Source: Flavobacterium panacagri (GTDB lineage: Bacteria > Bacteroidota > Bacteroidia > Flavobacteriales > Flavobacteriaceae). From it: 64,000 bases of DNA. Below are positions 9,912 through 17,131 of the stretch, piece by piece. The notes under the pieces were generated by a model, which saw only the letters and a list, made by a program, of their open reading frames with translations, was not told where the DNA came from and made no database searches. The DNA lies in assembly GCF_030378165.1 (NCBI RefSeq), contig NZ_CP119766.1, positions 186,001 through 250,000 on the forward strand, given 5' to 3'. Made by a program: the position numbers and the translations under genes. Each line of letters opens with the position of its first letter. Within the stretch, counting starts at the first letter, position 1.

Positions 9912-9925
9912 TGTAATCGATTACA
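9912..9925. promoter_or_regulatory. LacI-type operator at the susC promoter
   Basis: TGTAATCGATTACA is a perfect 14-base palindrome with a central CG, the hallmark of LacI/GalR-family operators. On the minus strand it follows the -7 element directly, so a bound repressor would cover the transcription start. No LacI-family gene is in the window. Confidence 0.7.
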
Positions 9926-9933
9926 CAAACATA
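9926..9933 (-). promoter_or_regulatory. Probable susC promoter -7 element
   Basis: On the minus strand it reads TATGTTTG, a perfect TAnnTTTG. A TTTCG at 9949-9953 lies near the expected -33 position. The leader to the susC ATG would be about 200 bases. Confidence 0.6.
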
Positions 9934-10097
9934 GATATTTTTTTGAAACGAAAAATAAATTCTCATAAAAATTTGCTAAAAAAAATTACATATTGAAAAT
10001 TTTATTGCTTTTTTATGTGAGATATATAATTTATCTTAACTTAAAATATTAAAAATATTATTACTAATCGTTCATTTGATTCTCTTTTTATAAAAAA

Positions 10098-10111
10098 AAC
10101 AATCGATTACA
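10098..10111. promoter_or_regulatory. Second, degenerate LacI-type site
   Basis: AACAATCGATTACA matches the operator at 9912 in 11 of 14 positions, including the whole core AATCGATTACA. It lies about 186 bases upstream of the first site, a distance compatible with looping. Confidence 0.5.
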
Positions 10112-10284
10112 TGAATATTAATTACGAAATTATTAGGTGTTATTTTTACACTTAAAAAGTTAAAAAGATGCTAAAAAAATTTGAGGCCAGAAGAAAATTA
10201 TGCTGATTTTTAAAGTGTATTTTCCGATAAAGTAGAGAAAAAATAGAATAATTAGAAACAAAAAATCATTTCTGGACATAAAAA

Positions 10285-10311
10285 AAGCCCTTAAACAAAA
10301 GTTAAGGGCTT
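10285..10311 (-). terminator. Terminator of the MFS gene
   Basis: AAGCCCTTAA and TTAAGGGCTT form a 10-bp stem around a short loop, flanked by A and T runs, just past the stop of the leftward MFS gene. Confidence 0.85.
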
Positions 10312-10332
10312 AAAAAAGGAGTGAAAATATTT

Positions 10333-11499
10333 TTAAATGTGCTGTACCGCAACTTGTTTACGATGTAACTTCATCAATATGAATGTAATAATCATTCCGA
10401 TAATTGACATAGCGACGCCAATTAAATTAGGTGATGAGTAACTAAAGCCCGCTGCCAAAGGTAATCCTCCAAGAAAGGCTCCTAAAGCATTACCTATATT
10501 AAAGCTTCCTTGAAGTGATGCTGAAGCAATCATCTCTGCTCCTTTTGCCGTACGAATCATCAGCATCTGGATTGGTGCTATGACAGAGAAAGAAATAGCT
10601 CCCGTTAAGAATGTCAAAAATAAAGACACATATTGATTAAAAGAGAAGAAATAAACCAAAACTAAATCGGCCGACATTACTAGCAATAAAGCTAATGTAG
10701 TTGGAGCCGGCGAAAATCGGTCTGCCAGTTTTCCTCCTGCGAAATTTCCAACAACCATTCCTAATCCTGCTAAAATTAAGATATACGAAACATCTTCTGG
10801 CGAAAACTTAGAAACATTAATTAATAAAGGAGCAATATAACTGATCCAAGCAAACAAACCTCCAAAACCAATTGCCGTAATTCCGATAATCAGCCAGGCT
10901 TCTGTTTTCTTAAAGAATTGAAGTTGTGTTTTCATATTGACACTTTCTCCTTTTTCCAGATTTGGCATCCACATATAAATTGCTAGAAACGTTAATAATC
11001 CCACAAAAGCAATTAACACAAAAGTATAACGCCAAATAAAATGATGACCTATATAAGTTCCGATAGGTACGCCTATTAAGTTCGCAATAGTTAATCCGGC
11101 AAACATAATAGAAATAGCCTGCGCTTCTTTTCCTTTATCTGCCAAACGGCTTGCGACTACCGCTCCCACTCCAAAGAATGCTCCATGTGGCAAACCAGAA
11201 AGAAAACGAGATGCAAATAAAACATTATAATCAGGAGCAATAATTGACAATGCATTAAAAACAGCTAACATTAATGCTAAAATCAAAAGCATTTTTTTAG
11301 GCGCATAATTTCTTCCTGCGATTACCAATAAAGGTGCTCCAATAACAACTCCAAGTGCATAAGAAGATATTAAATACCCGGCAACAGGAATGGAAACTTT
11401 CATATCTGAGGCAATATCAGGCAAAAGGCCCATCATTACAAATTCTGTAATTCCAATAGTTAACCCTCCTAAAGAGAGTGCAATAAGACTTTTCTTCAT
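10333..11499 (-). CDS. MFS transporter, sugar-efflux / AraJ-YdhP type
   Basis: 388 aa with about 12 hydrophobic segments. The N-terminus LSLGGLTIGITEFVMMGLLP and the loop ALGVVIGAPLLVIAGRNY are typical of the YdhP/AraJ/NepI group of drug-proton antiporters, inner membrane exporters of small molecules or sugars. No substrate can be deduced. It is divergent from the AraC regulator at 11603 across a 103-base spacer holding direct-repeat operator sites, so that regulator probably controls it. It is convergent on nothing and has its own terminator, so it is not part of the SusCD operon. Confidence 0.88.
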   Translation of the reverse strand: MKKSLIALSLGGLTIGITEFVMMGLLPDIASDMKVSIPVAGYLISSYALGVVIGAPLLVIAGRNYAPKKMLLILALMLAVFNALSIIAPDYNVLFASRFLSGLPHGAFFGVGAVVASRLADKGKEAQAISIMFAGLTIANLIGVPIGTYIGHHFIWRYTFVLIAFVGLLTFLAIYMWMPNLEKGESVNMKTQLQFFKKTEAWLIIGITAIGFGGLFAWISYIAPLLINVSKFSPEDVSYILILAGLGMVVGNFAGGKLADRFSPAPTTLALLLVMSADLVLVYFFSFNQYVSLFLTFLTGAISFSVIAPIQMLMIRTAKGAEMIASASLQGSFNIGNALGAFLGGLPLAAGFSYSSPNLIGVAMSIIGMIITFILMKLHRKQVAVQHI

Positions 11500-11562
11500 T
11501 TGATTAATAAGTAGAAAGGAATAGATTTCTACGTTGCAAATTTAACACTGTTAGCTTAATCA

Positions 11563-11597
11563 AAAATTGTATATTTGTGATATAAAATTGTATATTT
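11563..11597. promoter_or_regulatory. Direct-repeat AraC-type operator
   Basis: The 14-base sequence AAAATTGTATATTT occurs exactly twice, at 11563-11576 and 11584-11597, 21 bp apart (two helix turns). It lies just before the AraC start and inside the MFS/AraC spacer. TATATTTG at 11570-11577, overlapping the first copy, could be the -7 element of the regulator gene. Confidence 0.65.
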
Positions 11598-11602
11598 AAG
11601 TT

Positions 11603-12436
11603 ATGCCTAAATTAAATCAGTTTAAAACACTAGTATTGGATGAATTTGAGGAAGAAAAATTTCATCTTCCGCCACATACTCATACTTATTACGAAATTAT
11701 TTATATCAAAAAAGGAAGCGGAGTTCATCATTTAAACCATAATCTCCTTCCTTATAAAGCTGGAGATTTGTTTGTGATTTCTCCAGACGACGAACATTAT
11801 TTTGATATCAAGAAAAGTACAGGATTCATTTTCATTAAATTCACTGATAATTATTTCAACTCTAAACAGAATCTTACCTGCGATGAATTTTTGGTCAATA
11901 CTCCCGAAAGTTTCATGAGAGATAAAATTTTAAAAGAAACCGTTTTAAAGTTTGATGAACCTTGTAAAACTATTCTAAAAAACACTGTTGAAAATATTGT
12001 TACTTACGACAAATACATAGATGTAACTAATTCTCCAATTGTTTTCTATCAGATTCTTTCGATTTTTGGTTTAATTAAGGAAACCATTCGAGGCATGAAT
12101 CTTCAGATGAAATCGACACATTTGGATAATGAACAAATTGCTAATTATATTCATCAGAATATTTATCAGCCAAAATTAGTTCAAATTAAAATTATTGCAG
12201 CGCATTTTAATATCGCACAAACTTATTTCAGTGCCTATTTCAAAAGGACTTTTGGTGTTAGTTATCGGGAATACATTCATAATTTAAGAACAACTTTAAT
12301 AGAGAAAAGGTTTCATAACAATCAATTACCGATTAAGCAGATTGCGTATGAATTTGGTTTTACTGACGAGAGTCATTTGACGAATTATTTCAAGAAACGT
12401 AAAAACATGAAACCAAGCGATTTCAAAAAACTCTAG
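11603..12436 (+). CDS. AraC-family regulator with cupin sensor domain
   Basis: 277 aa. The N-terminal cupin has the conserved PPHTHTYYEIIYIKKGSG and the end motif GDLFVISPDDEHYFDI. The C-terminal AraC domain has IAAHFNIAQTYFSAYFKRTF and IKQIAYEFGFTDESHLTNYF, ending KPSDFKK. The HTH order and length are normal. It is divergent from the MFS transporter and preceded by exact 14-bp direct repeats, which suggests autoregulation and control of the exporter, most likely in response to a small aromatic or sugar ligand. Confidence 0.9.
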   Translation: MPKLNQFKTLVLDEFEEEKFHLPPHTHTYYEIIYIKKGSGVHHLNHNLLPYKAGDLFVISPDDEHYFDIKKSTGFIFIKFTDNYFNSKQNLTCDEFLVNTPESFMRDKILKETVLKFDEPCKTILKNTVENIVTYDKYIDVTNSPIVFYQILSIFGLIKETIRGMNLQMKSTHLDNEQIANYIHQNIYQPKLVQIKIIAAHFNIAQTYFSAYFKRTFGVSYREYIHNLRTTLIEKRFHNNQLPIKQIAYEFGFTDESHLTNYFKKRKNMKPSDFKKL

Positions 12437-12458
12437 TTAGCGAAATCTTAAATAATGA

Positions 12459-12486
12459 TTTGCTCGAAGTTTTTTAACTAAATTTG
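12459..12486 (+). promoter_or_regulatory. Promoter of the copper-cluster first gene
   Basis: TTTG at 12459-12462, a 16-base spacer and TAAATTTG at 12479-12486 fit the Bacteroidota promoter. Transcription would begin about 15 bases before the TTG start at 12507. Confidence 0.55.
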
Positions 12487-12506
12487 TACTTCTAAAAACA
12501 ATTTCT

Positions 12507-12866
12507 TTGAAAAAGAAAATCCATATAATACTGCTTTTTATAACACTTAGTTTCTTTTTGAATCCAAGTTATACTTATGCATGTAATATGGGACATCATA
12601 AAGAAATTACTTCGAAAGAAGAAAACAGCTGTTCTAAAAAATGCTGTGAAAAGAAAACTTCAAAACAAGAAAAACACAATTGTGACGGAAAGTGCCGTCA
12701 TTCGGGCTGTACAACTTCTGCATTACAATTTGTTATTTTGACTTCAAACGATTTTGATTTGCAAAATGATGTTTTCAATTTTTCTTTAAAAAACAAAATT
12801 TCATCTTATAGGAATTCAACTATTTCTTCTGGATTTACTTCTATTTGGCTGAAGCCGAAAATATAA
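12507..12866 (+). CDS. Small exported Cys- and His-rich protein, likely metal binding
   Basis: 119 aa from a TTG start; no ATG gives a signal peptide. Residues 1-25 are a clear signal peptide (KKKIHIILLFITLSFF, cleavage near TYA). The mature start is CNMGHHKE, followed by a stretch rich in Lys, Cys and His: SCSKKCCEKK, HNCDGKCRHSGC. About ten cysteines in 50 residues suggest copper or other soft-metal binding in the periplasm. The C-terminal half has no feature. It heads a same-strand run of copper genes. Homology is not recognised; the role is inferred from composition and context. Confidence 0.65.
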   Translation: MKKKIHIILLFITLSFFLNPSYTYACNMGHHKEITSKEENSCSKKCCEKKTSKQEKHNCDGKCRHSGCTTSALQFVILTSNDFDLQNDVFNFSLKNKISSYRNSTISSGFTSIWLKPKI

Positions 12867-12962
12867 TTATTGCATTTAGTACAGCCCATATTGGGTCTTT
12901 TTGAAATCAACTTTTTTAATTAATTTTAAAGGAAATTAATCCTTTACCAAATATTATATACA

Positions 12963-13490
12963 ATGAAAAAATCAATCATAGCTTTAGCAACAGCATTTAC
13001 AGTATTTTTTAGCGCAAATACTATTCAGGCAAAAAACAATAATTCTGAATTGACAGCAATTGAAATCGCCGATTCTCAATTACAATCGGTTTACGATGCT
13101 TACTTTACTGTAAAAGATGCACTTATAAAAAGTGACAGCAAATTGACTTCGGCGAAAGCCAAAGATTTACTGAGTGCCATCACAGCTGTAAAAATGGATA
13201 AATTAAAAAGCAACGAACATACCGTTTGGATGAAAGTAGTTAAAAAATTAACCGCTGATGCTAAAAGTATTTCGACTTCTTCAGATCTTAAAAAACAACG
13301 TGAGACTTTTAAATCATTATCGAAAGGAACTTACGATTTGATAAAAGTTTCAAGTCCAACTGAACCAATCTACAAACAATATTGCCCTATGGCTGATGCC
13401 GATTGGTTAAGCAAAGAAAAAGCAGTTAAAAATCCGTATTACGGTTCTTCGATGCTGACTTGCGGAAATGTAGTTGAAACTATAAAATAA
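12963..13490 (+). CDS. DUF3347-domain exported protein, copper-linked
   Basis: 175 aa with a signal peptide ending near IQAKNN. The mature part is helical (SQLQSVYDAYFTVKDALIKS), as in DUF3347. It ends in YCPMADADWLSKEKAVKNPY and MLTCGNV, the short C-terminal module also found at the end of Bacteroidota CusB-like adaptor proteins, where Cys, Met and His residues suit Cu(I) binding. A periplasmic copper-chaperone role is inferred. It lies two bases before the HMA-AraC sensor, so the two are likely co-transcribed. Confidence 0.8.
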   Translation: MKKSIIALATAFTVFFSANTIQAKNNNSELTAIEIADSQLQSVYDAYFTVKDALIKSDSKLTSAKAKDLLSAITAVKMDKLKSNEHTVWMKVVKKLTADAKSISTSSDLKKQRETFKSLSKGTYDLIKVSSPTEPIYKQYCPMADADWLSKEKAVKNPYYGSSMLTCGNVVETIK

Positions 13491-13492
13491 AT

Positions 13493-14053
13493 ATGAAGCT
13501 TTACATCAAAAACATGGTGTGCAGCCGATGCAAAATGGTTGTGAAGTCTGAGTTCGAAAAACTCGGACTTCAAACTATTGCTGTTGAATTAGGTGAAGTT
13601 GAGTTACAAAACGAAATCAATGATTCGCAAAAAGAGGTTTTATTAGAAAATCTTCAAGCTTTAGGTTTTGATTTAATCGATGATAAAAAAACAAAAACCG
13701 TCGAGAAAATAAAAAACCTGATTGTCGATTTGGTTCATCATAAAAACAATGATTTAAAAATCAACCTATCAGAATATCTGGCAGAAAACCTCAACCAGGA
13801 TTATAATTCGTTAAGCAATTTATTTTCTGAAATCGAAAACACAACTATCGAAAAGTATTTTATCAGCCAGAAAATCGAAAAAGTAAAGGAATTACTAATT
13901 TATAATGAGCTTTCGTTAAGTGAAATTGCTGATATTCTTAATTACAGCAACGTAGCACATTTAAGCAATCAATTCAAAAAAATTACGGGCTACACTCCTA
14001 CTTCATTCAAACAATTGAAAGATAATAAACGTATTCAAATCGAGAATTTGTAG
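13493..14053 (+). CDS. HMA domain fused to AraC-type DNA-binding domain, metal-sensing regulator
   Basis: 186 aa. Residues 1-65 are a heavy-metal-associated ferredoxin-like domain with the metal site MVCSRCKM (CxxC) and the usual closing LGFDLID. Residues about 95-180 hold an AraC HTH pair: second helix-turn-helix LSEIADILNYSNVAHLSNQF followed by KKITGYTPTSFKQLK. There is no cupin or membrane part, so this looks like a one-component cytoplasmic copper sensor. Direct repeats 21 bp apart upstream of the P-ATPase gene are its likely target. The fusion is compact and known from other Bacteroidota as AraC regulators with an HMA-like N-terminus. Confidence 0.82.
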   Translation: MKLYIKNMVCSRCKMVVKSEFEKLGLQTIAVELGEVELQNEINDSQKEVLLENLQALGFDLIDDKKTKTVEKIKNLIVDLVHHKNNDLKINLSEYLAENLNQDYNSLSNLFSEIENTTIEKYFISQKIEKVKELLIYNELSLSEIADILNYSNVAHLSNQFKKITGYTPTSFKQLKDNKRIQIENL

Positions 14054-14060
14054 TTATTTA

Positions 14061-14310
14061 TTTAACCGCTAAGAGCGCTAAGATTTACGCAATCCCGATA
14101 GCTATCGGGAGCAAAGTTTTTTAGCCACAGATTATAAGGATTAAAGGGATTTTAAAAATCTGTGTTAATCTTTTTAATCTGTGGCTAACCTTTTATAGCT
14201 GTATAGTTTGTATAATTATATACACAAAGCTTTGCGAACTTTTTTTAATCTCAAAACAGAAAAAAAACTTAGCGTGCTTTGCGTAAATCTTAGCGCTCTT
14301 TGCGGTTAAA
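14061..14310. repeat. Nested composite intergenic palindrome
   Basis: Fills most of the 358-base gap before copA. The outer arms 14061-14092 and 14279-14310 are 32 bases long and match in 31 positions (TTTAACCGCTAAGAGC.. word). Inside lie a 16-base perfect palindrome CCCGATAGCTATCGGG (14094-14109) and a further inverted pair with 14-base perfect arms, TTAGCCACAGATTA and its complement at 14175-14188. No open frame is present. Confidence 0.85.
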
Positions 14311-14330
14311 AAACACCATTTAGTAAATCT

Positions 14331-14372
14331 TACAAATCATTCTCAAAATTATACAAATCGTTGTAAATTGTA
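14331..14372. promoter_or_regulatory. Direct repeats upstream of copA, possible sensor binding site
   Basis: TACAAATCATT (14331) and TACAAATCGTT (14352) are 21 bp apart and end 40 bases before the copA ATG. The spacing equals that at the other AraC-type site in this window (11563), which fits an AraC-type regulator such as the HMA-AraC protein. Confidence 0.45.
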
Positions 14373-14411
14373 CTTCGGAAATTTGCATTGTAATACTTAA
14401 AAACCAATACA

Positions 14412-16946
14412 ATGACTCATCAATATATAATTTCAGGAATGTCGTGCAACGGATGCCGAACCAAAGTCGAAAAAACTTTGAATGAAGTCGAAGGCGTTCA
14501 GGCAGAAGTTACTTTGAATCCTCCAACGGCAACCATCACAATGGACAAGCATGTTCCGACAGAAAAATTTCAAGAGGTTTTGTCTGCTGCAGGAAATTAT
14601 ACCATTGAAATGGATTCTCCTAAAAACCATTCTGAAACTGCGGTTAAATCATGCTGTTCAGGTCATAAAAAAGAGCATCATGACCAACATAAATCAGAAA
14701 CAAAAAAAATGCATCAGCAGAGTGCAAATGGCGTTTATTATTGTCCAATGCATTGCGAAGGCGACAAAACATATAATAAACCTGGAGACTGCCCAGTTTG
14801 CGGAATGGATTTAGTACCACAAGTTGCAATTACAGCAACACAATTTACTTGTCCTATGCATCCTGAAATTGTTTCAAACGAACCGGGCGATTGTCCGATT
14901 TGCGGAATGGATCTGGTTCCAATGCAGGCTTCTGAAAGTGAGGAAAACAAAACCTATTCTGATTTATTGAAGAAAATGAAAATAGCGATTTTGTTTACGC
15001 TTCCAATTTTCATTATCTCAATGTCAGAAATGATTCCAAATAATCCACTCTATAATATAATGTCAATTGAAAAATGGAATTGGGTACAGCTTTTATTTTC
15101 AATTCCTGTTTTGTTTTATGCGGGTTGGATGTTTTTTGTTCGCGCTTACAAATCGATTATGACTTGGAATTTAAACATGTTTACTTTAATTGGAATTGGG
15201 ACAAGCGTAGCATTCTTATTTAGTATTATCGGAATGTTTTTTCCTGATATTTTCCCAACCGAATTCAAATCGCATCACGGAACAATTCATTTGTATTTTG
15301 AAGCCGCAACCGTAATTATCACATTAGTTTTATTAGGACAATTATTGGAAGCGAAAGCACACGGACAAACCAATGGCGCGATAAAAGAATTATTGAAATT
15401 AGCTCCAACCGAAGCCACTTTAGTAGAAAAAGGAATTGACAAAGTAATCTCCATTCACAATATCAAAAAAGATGATTTATTACGCGTAAAACCGGGAGAA
15501 AAAATTCCCGTTGATGGAAAAATCTATTTTGGAGAAAGCAGTATCGACGAATCGATGATTACAGGAGAACCAATTCCTGTAGATAAAAAAGTGGGAGATT
15601 CTGTAATATCAGGAACTATAAATGGTACAAAATCTTTTGTGATGATTGCTGAAAAAGTGGGTTCAGAAACGATGCTTTCGCAGATTATCCAAATGGTAAA
15701 TGATGCCAGCAGATCTCGTGCTCCAATCCAGAAATTAGCCGATAGAGTTTCTAAATATTTTGTGCCGACAGTAGTTATTATTTCAATTATAACCTTTTTT
15801 GTCTGGGCAAAATTTGGCCCGGAACCCGCTTACGTTTACGGATTAATTAATGCGATTGCCGTTTTAATTATTGCTTGTCCGTGCGCACTTGGATTGGCAA
15901 CTCCAATGTCGGTTATGGTTGGAGTTGGGAAAGGAGCACAAAACGGAATCCTGATTAAAAATGCCGAAGCGCTGGAAAACATGAATAAAATTGATGTTTT
16001 GATCACCGATAAAACAGGAACAATTACCGAAGGAAAACCATCTGTTGAAAAAATAGTTGCAATCCATAATAATGAAGATTTTCTGCTTCAAAACATTGCT
16101 TCGTTAAATCAGCATAGCGAACATCCTTTGGCGCAGGCCGTAGTCAATTTCGCGAAAGCAAAAGATAGTTCATTCAAAGAAGTTCAAGGTTTTGAGACTA
16201 TTGCCGGAAAAGGTGTTTTAGGAACTATCGAAAACAAAAAAGTTGCTTTAGGAAACAAAAAATTAATGGATGAAATTGGTGCCACTATTTCTTCTGACTT
16301 AGAACAAAAAGTTACTGCAGAACAAAATCTGGGAAAAACTATTTCTTATATAGCTATTGAAAAAGAAGTTTTAGGTTATGTTGCCATTACCGATGCCATC
16401 AAAGAAAACAGTGCGAAAGCGATTAAAGAATTAATTGCTCAGGGCGTTGAGGTTATTATGATGACTGGAGATAATCATAACACTGCAAAAGCAGTTGCCA
16501 ATCATTTACAGTTGAGCTCTTTTAAAGCCGATTGTCTTCCGGAAGATAAACTGAAAGAAATTGAACGTCTGCAATCTCAAGGAAAAATCGTTGCTATGGC
16601 GGGTGACGGAATCAACGACGCTCCTGCTTTAGCTCAATCCAACATCGGAATTGCCATGGGAACAGGAACTGATGTTGCCATCGAAAGCGCTAAAATTACT
16701 TTAGTAAAAGGAGATTTAAACGGAATTGTAAAAGCCAAAAACCTCAGCCATGCTGTGATGTCGAATATCAAACAGAATTTATTCTTTGCTTTTATTTATA
16801 ATACATTGGGCGTGCCAATTGCAGCTGGAATTTTATATCCGTTTTTAGGAATATTGCTTTCGCCAATGCTGGCTGCCGTTGCGATGAGTTTGAGTTCAGT
16901 TTCAGTAATCGTGAATGCTTTGCGATTGAGAAATTTAAAATTGTGA
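14412..16946 (+). CDS. copA: Copper-translocating P1B-type ATPase
   Basis: 844 aa. An N-terminal HMA domain (GMSCNGC, residues 9-15) is followed by a His/Lys-rich linker and two heavy-metal-binding zinc-finger-like modules: CPMH at 111 with CPVCGMDL at 127-134, and CPMH at 147 with CPICGMDL at 161-168. The transport core has TGEPIP (384-389), the CPC membrane motif in IACPCALG (489-491), the phosphorylated D533 in DKTGT, and SEHPLA (569-574), which together mark a Cu(I) exporter. It pumps Cu(I) or possibly Ag(I) out of the cytoplasm. The multicopper oxidase follows. Confidence 0.95.
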   Translation: MTHQYIISGMSCNGCRTKVEKTLNEVEGVQAEVTLNPPTATITMDKHVPTEKFQEVLSAAGNYTIEMDSPKNHSETAVKSCCSGHKKEHHDQHKSETKKMHQQSANGVYYCPMHCEGDKTYNKPGDCPVCGMDLVPQVAITATQFTCPMHPEIVSNEPGDCPICGMDLVPMQASESEENKTYSDLLKKMKIAILFTLPIFIISMSEMIPNNPLYNIMSIEKWNWVQLLFSIPVLFYAGWMFFVRAYKSIMTWNLNMFTLIGIGTSVAFLFSIIGMFFPDIFPTEFKSHHGTIHLYFEAATVIITLVLLGQLLEAKAHGQTNGAIKELLKLAPTEATLVEKGIDKVISIHNIKKDDLLRVKPGEKIPVDGKIYFGESSIDESMITGEPIPVDKKVGDSVISGTINGTKSFVMIAEKVGSETMLSQIIQMVNDASRSRAPIQKLADRVSKYFVPTVVIISIITFFVWAKFGPEPAYVYGLINAIAVLIIACPCALGLATPMSVMVGVGKGAQNGILIKNAEALENMNKIDVLITDKTGTITEGKPSVEKIVAIHNNEDFLLQNIASLNQHSEHPLAQAVVNFAKAKDSSFKEVQGFETIAGKGVLGTIENKKVALGNKKLMDEIGATISSDLEQKVTAEQNLGKTISYIAIEKEVLGYVAITDAIKENSAKAIKELIAQGVEVIMMTGDNHNTAKAVANHLQLSSFKADCLPEDKLKEIERLQSQGKIVAMAGDGINDAPALAQSNIGIAMGTGTDVAIESAKITLVKGDLNGIVKAKNLSHAVMSNIKQNLFFAFIYNTLGVPIAAGILYPFLGILLSPMLAAVAMSLSSVSVIVNALRLRNLKL

Positions 16947-16960
16947 GTTAGGACGCAATT

Positions 16961-17099
16961 ATTTTAACACATAGAAACATAGTTTTGCATTGTGCGTGAA
17001 GGCGTTTCACTTTTTACAATACACATAGCTATGTGTGGAAACTAGTTTCTTTTATGCTCTTTTTTAGACACAAAAATCTATGTTTCTATGTGTTAAAAT
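16961..17099. repeat. Intergenic inverted repeat, 22-base perfect arms
   Basis: 16961-16982 (starting ATTTTAACACATAGAAACAT) is perfectly complementary to 17078-17099. The 95-base interior has its own short palindrome CACATAGCTATGTG. Placed between copA and the multicopper oxidase gene. Confidence 0.85.
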
Positions 17100-17131
17100 A
17101 AATTTAACCTAACGATTTAAAATTATAATCG

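Larger units (their letters stand above)
9718..10332. other. Long AT-rich regulatory spacer upstream of susC
   Basis: 615 bases without a gene. It carries the susC promoter, two LacI-type palindromic sites and, at its far end, the terminator of the MFS gene. The remainder is very AT-rich and shows no open frame of note. Confidence 0.8.

Noticed and set aside
14644..14950. Opposite-strand frames in copA
   Set aside because: Shadows over the His/Cys-rich coding region.
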